Below are positions 7,083 through 15,493 of a stretch of DNA of 64,000 nucleotides, piece after piece. The stretch lies in the NCBI GenBank assembly GCA_015654535.1, contig JAATGU010000059.1, forward strand, positions 1-64,000, written 5' to 3'. Made by a program: the position numbers and the translations under genes. Position 1 is the first letter of the stretch; each line of letters begins with the position of its first letter. This stretch comes from Bacteroidales bacterium (GTDB lineage: Bacteria; Bacteroidota; Bacteroidia; Bacteroidales; Bacteroidaceae). The notes under the pieces are model-generated. The model saw only the letters and a list, made by a program, of their open reading frames with translations, did no database searches and was not told the DNA's origin.

Positions 7083-9086
7083 ATGATAAAAAAACTTATA
7101 ATATTCCTTTTGCTCTTCCCTACTGTAGTGTTTGCTCAAATAAATACAGAACGGGTAATGGCAATTGGTCGCAACGCTTTATATTTTGAAGACTATGTTC
7201 TTTCTATTCAATACTTTAATCAGGTTGTGAGTGCAAAGCCTTATTTATATGAGCCTTACTTTTTTCGTGCGCTTGCAAAGATAAACTTAGATGATTTTCA
7301 GGGAGCTGAGGAGGATTGTTCAGCAGCAATAGACCGGAACCCTTTTGTTGCAAATGCATATCAAATAAGAGGATTATCCCGGATAAAACAAAATAAATAC
7401 GATGGTGCTATCGCAGACTATACCAAGGCGTTGGAATATGATCCGGAGAATGTTAGTGTTTGGCATAATTTGGCCCTTTGTAAAATTAATAGTGGAGACT
7501 ATACAGGAGCAGAAAAAGATTTATCAAAACTAATTGCGCTCTCTCCTCAATATACAAAAGCCTATTTAATGAGAGCCGATGTTTCTTTAAAGCAAAAGGA
7601 TACAATCCGTGCGATGAAAGATTATGATTTAGCCTTAAGTATTGATAAATATGATGCAGATGTGTGGTCATCGCGTGCTGCCATAAAACTTCAGCAGGAA
7701 AAATATAAAGATGCGGAAGCCGATTATGATCAGGCTACCTATCTTAATACCAAAAACTCTGGAAATTATATTAATAGAGCTTTGGCGCGCTTTCATCAGA
7801 ATAATTACCGCGGAGCTTTGGAAGATTATGATGTAGCGCTGGATATTGATCCCAATAATTTTATAGGCCACTATAATCGTGGACTTTTACGTGCTCAAGT
7901 GGGCGATAATAACCGTGCAATAGAGGATTTTGATTATGTAATCAAAATGGAACGCGACAATATGATGGCAATCTTTAATAGGGGAATTCTTCGTAACCAG
8001 ACCGGAGATTATCGCGGAGCTATTAAAGATTTTACGACAGTAATTAAAGAACATCCTAATTTTTTGGCCGGATATTACAATCGTGCTGAGGCAAAACGAA
8101 AAATAGGTGACTATAAAGGGGCCGATTTGGATGAATTCAAAGTAATGAAAGCTCAGCTTGATAAACGTTTAGGTCTGGATAAGGGAAAAAAGGTGAGTAA
8201 ATCTGATAAAACACGTAAGAAATCTGATAAAGACATGGAGAATTACCAAAAAATTGTCGTGGCGGATGACTCAGAAACTGAACAGAAATATAAGAGTGAC
8301 TATCGTGGCAAAGTACAAGATAAAAATGTGGAAATAAAGTTGGAACCAATGTTTGTTTTAACTTATTATGAAAAAGTGAGTGAGATAAAACGGAATTTGA
8401 ATTATTACAAATATATTGATGAATTGAGTAACACTGGGGCAGTGCCTAGGAGGCTCATTATTACAAATATGGAATCACCGCTTACAGAAAAAGAGGTTAA
8501 GATTCATTTTGCATCTATTGATGATCGCACGTCAGAAATAGTAAAACATCCTAATGACGCTAAAAAACGTTTCTCCCGTTCGTTGGACTTTTATTTGGTG
8601 CAGGACTTTACTAATGCAATTGAAGATTTGACCCAAGCTATTAGTTGTGATGCCTCATTTTTTCCTGCTTACTTTAATCGTTCATTGATTCGCTGGAAAC
8701 AGTTAGAATATCAAAAATCGGAAGAACAAGGTGAATCTTCCGGAGGAGTTTTTGAAGTGAAGAAAATAGAGGTGAAAACACCTGAATATAATTTGGTAAA
8801 ATTAGATTTAGACAAGGTTGTTCAATTGGCTCCTGATTTTGTCTATGGATATTATAATCGAGGCAATGTGCTATGCATGTTAAAAGATTATCGTTCGGCA
8901 ATTGTTGATTACGATAAAGCTATTTCGCTAGATCCTAATTTTGCTGAAGCATATTTTAATAGGGGATTAACTCAACTTTTTTCAGGGAATAATAAAAAAG
9001 GGATCTCAGATCTTAGCAAGGCTGGTGAATTAGGAATTGTCTCTGCCTATAATGTTATTAAGCGATTTACAGAACAAAAACAATAA
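7083..9086 (+). CDS. Large tetratricopeptide-repeat protein, exported
   Basis: The product is 667 residues with a signal peptide (LLLFPTVVFAQ). From about 25 to 345 it is a chain of roughly nine TPR units, each near 34 residues with the Y-x-x-A-x-x-D-Y/F spacing (for example YDGAIADYTKALEYDPENVS). A non-TPR segment from about 350 to 480 is lysine-rich and contains no recognised domain. Two to three more TPRs follow at the C-terminus (SAIVDYDKAISLDPNFAEAY). Such proteins are periplasmic or membrane-associated scaffolds for protein complexes; no partner is apparent. It has its own promoter and lies between def and thrS. Confidence 0.85.
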   Translation: MIKKLIIFLLLFPTVVFAQINTERVMAIGRNALYFEDYVLSIQYFNQVVSAKPYLYEPYFFRALAKINLDDFQGAEEDCSAAIDRNPFVANAYQIRGLSRIKQNKYDGAIADYTKALEYDPENVSVWHNLALCKINSGDYTGAEKDLSKLIALSPQYTKAYLMRADVSLKQKDTIRAMKDYDLALSIDKYDADVWSSRAAIKLQQEKYKDAEADYDQATYLNTKNSGNYINRALARFHQNNYRGALEDYDVALDIDPNNFIGHYNRGLLRAQVGDNNRAIEDFDYVIKMERDNMMAIFNRGILRNQTGDYRGAIKDFTTVIKEHPNFLAGYYNRAEAKRKIGDYKGADLDEFKVMKAQLDKRLGLDKGKKVSKSDKTRKKSDKDMENYQKIVVADDSETEQKYKSDYRGKVQDKNVEIKLEPMFVLTYYEKVSEIKRNLNYYKYIDELSNTGAVPRRLIITNMESPLTEKEVKIHFASIDDRTSEIVKHPNDAKKRFSRSLDFYLVQDFTNAIEDLTQAISCDASFFPAYFNRSLIRWKQLEYQKSEEQGESSGGVFEVKKIEVKTPEYNLVKLDLDKVVQLAPDFVYGYYNRGNVLCMLKDYRSAIVDYDKAISLDPNFAEAYFNRGLTQLFSGNNKKGISDLSKAGELGIVSAYNVIKRFTEQKQ

Positions 9087-9127
9087 TATTATTTACTTAA
9101 AAGGTATTAAAAATAAAAAGAAATAGC

Positions 9128-9135
9128 TACTTTTG
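9128..9135 (+). promoter_or_regulatory. Bacteroidetes -7 box for thrS
   Basis: TACTTTTG matches TAnnTTTG and lies 31 bases before the thrS ATG, leaving a short leader. Confidence 0.55.
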
Positions 9136-9166
9136 CATGCCTAATAAGGAAAATAAATAAACCATT

Positions 9167-11107
9167 ATGATAAAGATAACATTTCCCGATGGCTCTATTC
9201 GTGAATATAACGAAGGAGTAAACGGTCTGCAAATTGCAGAGAGCATCAGTAGTCGATTGGCACAGGATGTTATAGCCTGTGGCGTAAACGGTGAGACCTA
9301 TGATTTAGCTCGTTCGATAGATAGTGACGCGGCTGTAGTCCTTTATAAATGGGATGATGAAGAAGGAAAACATGCCTTTTGGCATACTAGTGCTCACTTA
9401 TTGGCTGAAGCTTTGCAGGAATTATATCCTGGTATTCAATTTGGAATAGGACCAGCTATAGAAAACGGATTCTATTATGATGTAGATCCGGGAGAAGCAG
9501 TCATAAAAGAAGGTGATTTACCTGCTATTGAAGCAAAAATGATTGAGCTTGTAGCAAAGAAAGAAGCGGTTGTCAGAAAAGATATCAAGAAAGAAGATGC
9601 TTTAAAACTATTTGGTGAAAGAGGTGAGACTTATAAATGTGAGCTTATTTCAGAACTAGCCGACGGAACTATAACTACATATACTCAAGGAGCTTTTACA
9701 GACCTTTGTCGTGGTCCTCACTTAATGAATACCGGCGCTATAAAAGCAATAAAACTTACTTCTGTAGCGGGTGCTTATTGGAGAGGAAGAGAAGATCAAA
9801 AGATGCTGACTCGTATTTACGGAATTACTTTCCCTAAAAAGAAAATGTTGGACGAGTATTTGGTGTTGCTTGAAGAGGCTAAAAAAAGAGATCACCGTAA
9901 GATTGGTAAGGAAATGGAACTATTTATGTTCTCAGAAATGGTAGGAAAAGGACTTCCTATCTGGCTTCCCAAAGGAACGGTACTTCGTCTTTGTTTGGAA
10001 GATTTCTTAAAGAAAATACAACGCCGTTTTGGTTATCAGCAAGTAATTACTCCACATATTGGAAATAAGCAATTATACGTTACTTCCGGTCATTATGCTA
10101 AATATGGAAAAGATTCTTTCCAACCGATAAAAACGCCGGAAGATGGAGAAGAATATTTATTGAAACCAATGAATTGCCCTCACCATTGTGAAATATATAA
10201 ATGGAAACCACGGTCTTACAAAGACCTTCCATTAAGATTCGCAGAGTTTGGTACGGTTTATCGTTATGAACAAAGCGGAGAACTTCACGGTTTGACTCGT
10301 GTGCGGAGTTTTACTCAAGATGACGCACACATTTTTTGTAGACCAGATCAGGTAAAAGATGAATTCTTAAAAGTAATGGATATTATTTTCATTATTTTCA
10401 AGGCTTTGGACTTCGAGAACTTTGAGGCACAAATATCTCTTCGCGATCCTAATAATAATGAGAAATATATTGGGAGCGATGAAAATTGGGAACGTTCTGA
10501 ACGGGCAATTGTAGAAGCCTGTGAAGAAAAAGGGTTAAAAGCAAAGGTTGTATTAGGTGAAGCTGCTTTTTATGGCCCTAAACTGGATTTCATGGTTCGC
10601 GATGCGATAGGTCGTAAATGGCAGTTGGGAACTATTCAGGTAGACTATAATTTACCGGAAAGATTTAATTTGGAATATACGGGAGCTGATAATCAAAAAC
10701 ATCGTCCGGTAATGATTCATCGTGCTCCTTTTGGATCAATGGAACGATTCGTAGCAGTCTTAATAGAACACACCGGAGGTAAATTTCCATTATGGCTCAC
10801 ACCAGATCAAGTTGCCATTCTTCCTATTAGCGAGAAATTTAATGAATATGCTGAAAAAGTAAAGCAGTATTTGGATGTACATGATCTTCGAGCTGTGGTA
10901 GATGATAGAAATGAAAAGATTGGTCGTAAAATTCGTGATAACGAATTAAAGCGTATACCTTATATGTTAATTGTCGGTGAAAAAGAAGCTGAAAATGAAG
11001 AAGTTTCTGTCCGTAAACAAGGCGAAGGAGACAAAGGGATAATGAAATTTGAAGTTTTTGCAAATATATTAACTGAAGAAGTTCAAAATATGATAAATAA
11101 GTGGTAA
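9167..11107 (+). CDS. thrS: Threonyl-tRNA synthetase
   Basis: The product is 646 residues, the normal full length. Domains in order: TGS (1-61), the second additional editing domain (about 65-225), the class II catalytic core (about 245-535) and the anticodon-binding domain (about 545-646). [11 protein letters not shown] in the core carries the zinc-binding cysteine; [14 protein letters not shown] is class II motif 2 and [15 protein letters not shown] motif 3. It charges tRNA-Thr in the cytoplasm. It heads the conserved cluster thrS-infC-rpmI-rplT. An extra -7 box overlaps its stop codon and can give infC separate transcription. Confidence 0.98.
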   Translation: MIKITFPDGSIREYNEGVNGLQIAESISSRLAQDVIACGVNGETYDLARSIDSDAAVVLYKWDDEEGKHAFWHTSAHLLAEALQELYPGIQFGIGPAIENGFYYDVDPGEAVIKEGDLPAIEAKMIELVAKKEAVVRKDIKKEDALKLFGERGETYKCELISELADGTITTYTQGAFTDLCRGPHLMNTGAIKAIKLTSVAGAYWRGREDQKMLTRIYGITFPKKKMLDEYLVLLEEAKKRDHRKIGKEMELFMFSEMVGKGLPIWLPKGTVLRLCLEDFLKKIQRRFGYQQVITPHIGNKQLYVTSGHYAKYGKDSFQPIKTPEDGEEYLLKPMNCPHHCEIYKWKPRSYKDLPLRFAEFGTVYRYEQSGELHGLTRVRSFTQDDAHIFCRPDQVKDEFLKVMDIIFIIFKALDFENFEAQISLRDPNNNEKYIGSDENWERSERAIVEACEEKGLKAKVVLGEAAFYGPKLDFMVRDAIGRKWQLGTIQVDYNLPERFNLEYTGADNQKHRPVMIHRAPFGSMERFVAVLIEHTGGKFPLWLTPDQVAILPISEKFNEYAEKVKQYLDVHDLRAVVDDRNEKIGRKIRDNELKRIPYMLIVGEKEAENEEVSVRKQGEGDKGIMKFEVFANILTEEVQNMINKW

Positions 11108-11112
11108 CTTTG
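11105..11112 (+). promoter_or_regulatory. Internal -7 box for infC
   Basis: TAACTTTG overlaps the thrS stop codon (TAA 11105-11107) and fits TAnnTTTG. It would start a leader of about 55 bases before infC, so the translation-factor genes can be expressed apart from thrS. Confidence 0.5.
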
Positions 11113-11173
11113 CGACCGCTAACTAAATTGAAAAGAAGAAAACTAATAAAAAAAAGAAACTAATAGTTATTGA

Positions 11174-11812
11174 ATGAAGAATGACAGTTTTAAAGGGCAA
11201 TATAGAATCAATGAACAGATTCGCGCCAAGGAAGTACGCATAGTAGGAGATGAGATAGAACCAAAGGTATACTCAATTTTTCAAGCTTTAAAAATGGCTG
11301 AAGAGAAAGACCTCGATCTTGTAGAGATATCACCAAATGCAGTTCCCCCTGTTTGTCGGATTATCGATTATTCAAAGTTTCTTTATCAATTAAAAAAACG
11401 TCAGAAGGAGCAGAAAGCTAAGCAGATAAAGGTTAATGTAAAAGAAATACGTTTTGGACCTCAAACTGATGATCATGATTATAACTTTAAGTTGAAGCAT
11501 GCAAAAGGATTTCTGGGAGACGGTGATAAAGTGAAAGCGTATGTATTCTTCAAAGGGCGTTCAATTCTTTTTAAAGAGCAGGGAGAAGTTTTATTACTTC
11601 GTTTTGCGAATGATCTTGAAGATTATGCAAAAGTAGAGCAGATGCCTGTACTTGAATGTAAGAGAATGATTATCTTCTTGTCCCCTAAAAAGAAAGAAAC
11701 TCAAGCTCCTAAGAAGCCTACAGTACAGAAAGAGATCAAGGTCGGGAAAGTTGTAGAAAAAGCTATTGAGCCGGTTGTTGAAACACAAGTGGAAGAAAAA
11801 AAAGAAGATTAG
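11174..11812 (+). CDS. infC: Translation initiation factor IF-3
   Basis: The product is 212 residues. The N-terminal domain (about 8-78: [37 protein letters not shown]), a basic linker helix ([11 protein letters not shown]) and the C-terminal ribosome-binding domain ([19 protein letters not shown] to about 170) are complete. A charged tail of about 40 residues follows, longer than in enterobacteria and ending VEEKKED. IF-3 binds the 30S subunit and checks the start codon. The start used here is an ordinary ATG; in many bacteria it is the rare AUU used for autoregulation. Confidence 0.97.
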   Translation: MKNDSFKGQYRINEQIRAKEVRIVGDEIEPKVYSIFQALKMAEEKDLDLVEISPNAVPPVCRIIDYSKFLYQLKKRQKEQKAKQIKVNVKEIRFGPQTDDHDYNFKLKHAKGFLGDGDKVKAYVFFKGRSILFKEQGEVLLLRFANDLEDYAKVEQMPVLECKRMIIFLSPKKKETQAPKKPTVQKEIKVGKVVEKAIEPVVETQVEEKKED

Positions 11813-11873
11813 AATGCATAACGCCCTGGTATGGTGCGTTACCATATATTTAAATAATTAAAAAATAATTCAG

Positions 11874-12071
11874 ATGCCAAAGATGAAGACTAACTCCGGT
11901 TCTAAAAAAAGGTTTACCCTTACCGGAACAGGTAAAATCAAAAGAAAGCACGCTTTTCACAGTCATATATTGACAAAAAAGAGCAAGAAGAGAAAAAGAA
12001 ACTTATGTTATTCTACAACAGTGGATGCAACAAATATAAGCCAAGTGAAGTCTCTTTTAGCAATGAAGTAA
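11874..12071 (+). CDS. rpmI: Large ribosomal subunit protein bL35
   Basis: The product is 65 residues, the standard length, and strongly basic. The N-terminus [20 protein letters not shown] and the middle [20 protein letters not shown] match the bL35 pattern. It belongs to the 50S subunit. It lies 61 bases after infC and 99 bases before rplT in the usual order. Confidence 0.97.
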   Translation: MPKMKTNSGSKKRFTLTGTGKIKRKHAFHSHILTKKSKKRKRNLCYSTTVDATNISQVKSLLAMK

Positions 12072-12113
12072 TCAAAAGTGTACTATCGTATTATTAAGTA
12101 TTAACCGAATGCA

Positions 12114-12150
12114 TTAGCTTTAAGTTCGCTACATGAAGTTGCGACGCTAA
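12114..12150 (+). promoter_or_regulatory. Hairpin in the rplT leader, possible L20 control site
   Basis: TTAGC (12114-12118) pairs with GCTAA (12146-12150), and inside it GTTCGC pairs with GCGAC with one bulge. The structure sits 21 bases before the rplT start codon. L20 represses its own operon by binding leader RNA in E. coli and B. subtilis; that this hairpin does so is inference. Confidence 0.4.
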
Positions 12151-12170
12151 CATTCAAAAAGATTAAAACA

Positions 12171-12482
12171 ATGCCAAGATCAGTAAATCATGTTGCTTCA
12201 AGAGCAAGAAGAAAGAAAATTTTGAATCTGACCAAAGGTTATTTTGGTGCAAGAAAAAATGTTTGGACGGTAGCAAAGAATACCTGGGAAAAAGGGTTGA
12301 CTTATGCATTCCGTGACCGTAGAAATAAGAAAAGGAACTTCCGTGCCCTTTGGATTCAGCGTATTAACGCTGCAGCTCGTCTTGAAGGAATGTCATATTC
12401 TAGATTGATGGGTGGCTTACACAAAGCAGGTATTGAGATAAACCGTAAAGTCTTAGCTGATTTAGCGATGAATCATCCTTAA
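12171..12482 (+). CDS. rplT: Large ribosomal subunit protein bL20, truncated by an in-frame stop
   Basis: The frame encodes 103 residues and matches bL20 throughout ([58 protein letters not shown]). bL20 is normally 115-118 residues. After MNHP the codon at 12480-12482 is TAA, and the same frame then continues AFKAVLAKAKAA to a second TAA at 12519-12521. That tail is the normal L20 ending, where the family has glutamate at the position of the first stop, so a single G-to-T change would explain it. The intact gene would be 12171-12521, 116 residues. bL20 binds 23S rRNA early in 50S assembly and represses its own mRNA. The change may be real or a sequencing error. Confidence 0.93.
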   Translation: MPRSVNHVASRARRKKILNLTKGYFGARKNVWTVAKNTWEKGLTYAFRDRRNKKRNFRALWIQRINAAARLEGMSYSRLMGGLHKAGIEINRKVLADLAMNHP

Positions 12483-12541
12483 GCTTTTAAAGCAGTACTT
12501 GCTAAGGCTAAAGCTGCTTAAATTCTAAGATCAAGAAATTG

Positions 12542-12583
12542 AAAGCACTAATATTCAGAAAACTCTGATTATTAGTGCTTTTC
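12542..12583 (+). terminator. Terminator of the thrS-rplT operon
   Basis: AAAGCACTAATA..TCAGA and TCTGA..TATTAGTGCTTT pair over about 17 bp around AAAC and are followed by TTCT. It lies just after the natural stop of the full-length rplT frame. Confidence 0.9.
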
Positions 12584-12602
12584 TATTGGTGGTGGATTTA
12601 AT

Positions 12603-12635
12603 ATTGTGTTTCCATGAAACAAATATCTATTTTTG
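12603..12635 (+). promoter_or_regulatory. -33/-7 promoter of the RNA after rplT
   Basis: ATTG (12603-12606), a 21-base spacer and TATTTTTG (12628-12635) fit the Bacteroidetes promoter closely. Transcription should begin near 12642. A 10-bp inverted repeat (ATGAAACAAA / TTTGTTTCAT) overlaps the -7 region. Confidence 0.6.
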
Positions 12636-12641
12636 TTTGTT

Positions 12642-12866
12642 TCATAAAGGTAGAAGTACTACATTTGTTGAAGAATATATTAGCCACATTGGTTTGACTG
12701 GGAAACTCATCAATTATATTAAAAAACCGAGACAGGCTTCGATTCTCAATGGCGGGCCACAAACTTTCGAGTTTGCATTTATGCCAGTGGATTACAAAGA
12801 GGGACGAGCACTCAAATCATGTCATACGGGGTTTCATCACATCACTGATGTGGCTTTTATTATTAA
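12642..12866 (+). ncRNA. Structured small RNA downstream of rplT, candidate Bacteroidales-1 RNA
   Basis: The stretch follows a good promoter, is less AT-rich than its surroundings and folds well. AGCCACAT (12682-12689) pairs with ATGTGGCT (12848-12855) to close the molecule. CAAACT-TTCG-AGTTTG (12760-12775) is a perfect 6-bp hairpin with a UUCG tetraloop, flanked by CCAC/GTGG. At the end CACATC-ACT-GATGTG followed by GCTTTTATT can act as a terminator and competes with the closing stem. The published Bacteroidales-1 motif is described as an RNA often found downstream of the L20 gene, with a Bacteroidetes promoter and a terminator; position and architecture agree. A 116-codon open frame across it is probably accidental. 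Confidence 0.6.
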
Positions 12867-12883
12867 AAAGAAAAATTATCTCT

Positions 12884-12990
12884 CACCTCTCACTTTTTTG
12901 ATTCAAGTAACTTATTTACAGTATAACAGGAGGTGATAGATACTTAATTATCTCTCACAGATCTCTCACTTTCCCTTTTATCTCTCATTT
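12884..12990. repeat. Cluster of TCTCTCAC motifs
   Basis: TCTCTCAC or close variants (CTCTCAC, TCTCTCAT) occur five times in about 100 bases between the small RNA and xpt. Spacing is irregular and the units are too short for a CRISPR. No function is known to me. Confidence 0.5.
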
Positions 12991-13558
12991 ATTCTTTAAT
13001 TTTTATTTGTCTGTGAGATAAACATTCAATAATGGCTAAAGATTCAATCTTTACACCCTTTGATTCTAGCAAAATACGTCCATTTTGAAATTCTTTTTCA
13101 ATTATAAATCCCATTCCTACAAGATTTGCTCCTGCCTGGTCTATTAGATTAATTACTCCGAGTGCTGCATTTCCATAAGCTAAGAAGTCATCAATAAAAA
13201 GAATATTATCTGCAGGAGTGATATAATCTGAACTGATTACTATTTCATAATCACGGTCTTTAGTGAAAGAATGAACAATTGTGGATATAGCATTGGTCAT
13301 TGTTTTAGGTGATTTCTTTTTTGCAAAGACTACTGGTAGATCCATTAGGTAGCCTGTCATAATAGCCGGAGCAATGCCACTGGCTTCAATGGTCATAATC
13401 TTGTTTACGTTGGTCGACGCAAATCGGCGAACAAACTCTACTCCAATGGATTTCATTAGTCTGGGGTCCATTTGGTGATTAATAAAGCTGTCTACTTTTA
13501 AAATTCCCCCTTCAAAACATTTCCCGTCCTGTAAGATTCTTTCTTTTAATAATTTCAT
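12989..13558 (-). CDS. xpt: Xanthine phosphoribosyltransferase
   Basis: The product is 189 residues from the ATG at 13558, which gives the [12 protein letters not shown] start seen in the family. A longer frame to 13615 would overlap the upstream gene and is less likely. The PRPP-binding motif is [16 protein letters not shown], and [16 protein letters not shown] and [13 protein letters not shown] are Xpt hallmarks. It converts xanthine and PRPP to XMP for purine salvage in the cytoplasm. It is the last gene of the iorA-iorB-paaK-xpt unit, 10 bases after paaK. No purine riboswitch precedes it. Confidence 0.95.
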   Translation of the reverse strand: MKLLKERILQDGKCFEGGILKVDSFINHQMDPRLMKSIGVEFVRRFASTNVNKIMTIEASGIAPAIMTGYLMDLPVVFAKKKSPKTMTNAISTIVHSFTKDRDYEIVISSDYITPADNILFIDDFLAYGNAALGVINLIDQAGANLVGMGFIIEKEFQNGRILLESKGVKIESLAIIECLSHRQIKIKE

Positions 13559-13568
13559 GTTTGTTGTT

Positions 13569-14870
13569 TTATTTGTTGTCTCTAATATCTTTAACCCGTA
13601 TGGCCTTACCTTCACTTTGAGGTAGCGTTCCTTTCTTTACTAGTTTTAGTTTTGGAGTCACTAAAATTTCGTCTTTGAGTTGGTGGGTGATTTCTTTCGT
13701 CAGGCTTTGTAGTTCTATATAATTGTCAGTAGAAAGATTTCCTAATTCTACTTCTACAATCATTTCATCCTGATTTTCTTTTGTTTCTAATGTGATGAGA
13801 TAGTTACTTCCTAATTCAGGAAATTGCACCAGAATTTTCTCTATCTGCATAGGGAATATATTTACTCCTTTGATGATGAACATATCATCACTTCTACCTT
13901 TTATGCGATCTATTCGTAGATGGGTTCGTCCGCAAGGACATTTCCCCGGTAATATTCTGGTAAGGTCGCGAGTGCGGTAGCGTAGAAGTGGCATTTGTTC
14001 ACGATTCAATGTTGTCAATACTAGCTCTCCAATTTCTCCGTCGGGAACAGGTTCTTTGGTTTCCGGGTCAATGATCTCCACCAAATAGCAATCTTCCCAG
14101 AAATGCATTCCATTCTGTTCCTGACATTCAAAAGCTACTCCGGGACCATTCATTTCTGTCATGCCAAAACTATTATAAGCTTTTACGCCTAAGAGTTTTT
14201 CAATTTTTTTCCTTTGTTCGTTTGTATGCGGTTCTGCACCGATAACTAAAGTTTTTAGTTTTGTGCTTTTAGGGTCAATCCCTTCTTCCTGAAAGACTTC
14301 TGCCAAGCGAATTGCATAGCTGGGGATGGCATGAAGGGCAGTTGTTCCAAAATCCGTGATAAATTTAATTTGTCGTTTACTATTTCCTGCCGCAGCGGGC
14401 ACAGTCAGTGCACCAAGTTTTTCTGCACCATATTGGAAACCGAGTCCGCCCGTAAACATACCATAACCTGAGCTATTTTGAAAAATATCCGTATTTCTCA
14501 GGCCGACCATGTATAGACAACGGGCAACAAGGTTGGCCCATGAATCAAGATCGTGTTGGGAATGGACTATCACAGTGGGATTTCCTGTTGTTCCACTGGA
14601 AGAATGAATCCGAACCGAATCTTTTATTTCGCCAGCCATTAATCCAAAAGGATAGTTGGCACGCATATCTGCTTTGGTGGTAAAAGGAATCTTTGTAATA
14701 TCTTTCAGTGACTGAATATTGTCTGCACTGATACCATTTTCAGTGAATACCTTCTTATAATAAGGTGAGTTAGCAGCGATCCGAATTGTTTTTTTGAGCC
14801 TTTGTAGTTGGAGTTCTTCCAGTTGTTTTTTGCTCATCGTTTCTATTTCTTCTTCCCAATATTGATTCAT
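13569..14870 (-). CDS. paaK: Phenylacetate-CoA ligase family (aryl/indoleacetate-CoA ligase)
   Basis: The product is 433 residues from the ATG at 14870 ([20 protein letters not shown]), the usual start; an upstream ATG at 14930 would overlap iorB. It is an adenylate-forming enzyme: [15 protein letters not shown] is the phosphate-binding loop, [12 protein letters not shown] the A5 region, and [10 protein letters not shown] with [17 protein letters not shown] the hinge and C-terminal domain. GKCPCGRTH is the PaaK cysteine cluster. It joins an arylacetate to CoA with ATP. Next to iorAB it would act on the aryl-acyl products of aromatic amino acid 2-oxoacids; the direction in vivo, ATP-yielding or consuming, is not shown by sequence. 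Confidence 0.9.
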   Translation of the reverse strand: MNQYWEEEIETMSKKQLEELQLQRLKKTIRIAANSPYYKKVFTENGISADNIQSLKDITKIPFTTKADMRANYPFGLMAGEIKDSVRIHSSSGTTGNPTVIVHSQHDLDSWANLVARCLYMVGLRNTDIFQNSSGYGMFTGGLGFQYGAEKLGALTVPAAAGNSKRQIKFITDFGTTALHAIPSYAIRLAEVFQEEGIDPKSTKLKTLVIGAEPHTNEQRKKIEKLLGVKAYNSFGMTEMNGPGVAFECQEQNGMHFWEDCYLVEIIDPETKEPVPDGEIGELVLTTLNREQMPLLRYRTRDLTRILPGKCPCGRTHLRIDRIKGRSDDMFIIKGVNIFPMQIEKILVQFPELGSNYLITLETKENQDEMIVEVELGNLSTDNYIELQSLTKEITHQLKDEILVTPKLKLVKKGTLPQSEGKAIRVKDIRDNK

Positions 14871-14910
14871 TATTAGTTTTCGTTTTGCAATGCTTTTTTT
14901 TATGTGTGTT

Positions 14911-15492
14911 TTATAATAGTCTTTCAGCAATTTCTTTACCTGCTTCCAACGCTTTTAGATTTAATTCCACAATAGCTTCTCCTTTACGTTCAAATATATC
15001 ACGAATACTTTCCTGAACCTTACTGTATTCAATATCTAAGAAAGGAATTGTGGCTCCAAGTAATACGATGTTTGCAACACGAACAGATCCTAAATCTTTG
15101 GCTACCTTGTCTACGTTAAGTATAATTTTGTGAGGCAACTTATTTATCTCATTCATTATTTCCGTTTCGGCCGGATAGTCAGGAATATTAATGAACGGAG
15201 TCTCATTGGTAACCAACCATCCTTCTGCATTCAGATAGGGGAGATAACGCAGACTTTCCATCGGTTCCAGCGAAATGATTAAGTCACATTTTCCCGTTGG
15301 AATTAAATCCGACGCAATGGGATGGTCGCTGATGCGAAGATTCGATTGAACATCACCGCCCCGTTGGCTCATGCCGTGTACTTCGGCTTGTTTCATGTAA
15401 AGCCCTTCTTTTAAAGCGGCTTTCCCTATTACAGTTGCGATGGAAAGAATTCCCTGCCCCCCTACGCCTGATAAAATAATATCTTTTTTCAT
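14911..15492 (-). CDS. iorB: Indolepyruvate:ferredoxin oxidoreductase, beta subunit
   Basis: The product is 193 residues, normal for IorB. It is a single POR gamma-type domain: ILSGVGGQGILSIATVIGKA at the N-terminus, then EVHGMSQRGGDVQSNLRI. With IorA it oxidatively decarboxylates indolepyruvate, phenylpyruvate or hydroxyphenylpyruvate to the aryl-acyl-CoA, reducing ferredoxin. It starts one base after the iorA stop and is followed after 40 bases by paaK, so the three are one operon for aromatic amino acid fermentation. Confidence 0.95.
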   Translation of the reverse strand: MKKDIILSGVGGQGILSIATVIGKAALKEGLYMKQAEVHGMSQRGGDVQSNLRISDHPIASDLIPTGKCDLIISLEPMESLRYLPYLNAEGWLVTNETPFINIPDYPAETEIMNEINKLPHKIILNVDKVAKDLGSVRVANIVLLGATIPFLDIEYSKVQESIRDIFERKGEAIVELNLKALEAGKEIAERLL

Positions 15493-15493
15493 G

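Noticed and set aside
12586..12936. 116-codon open frame after rplT as a protein gene
   Set aside because: It begins inside the promoter region, has no recognisable domain or good start, and its middle is better explained as a folded RNA with a UUCG hairpin.
12884..12990. CRISPR array
   Set aside because: The repeated units are 7-8 bases with irregular short spacing and there are no cas genes in the window.
13559..13615. Upstream start for xpt
   Set aside because: It would overlap the paaK end and adds residues unlike the family; the ATG at 13558 gives the usual Xpt N-terminus.
14871..14930. Upstream start for the CoA ligase
   Set aside because: It overlaps iorB and adds a basic tail not seen in the family; the ATG at 14870 fits.
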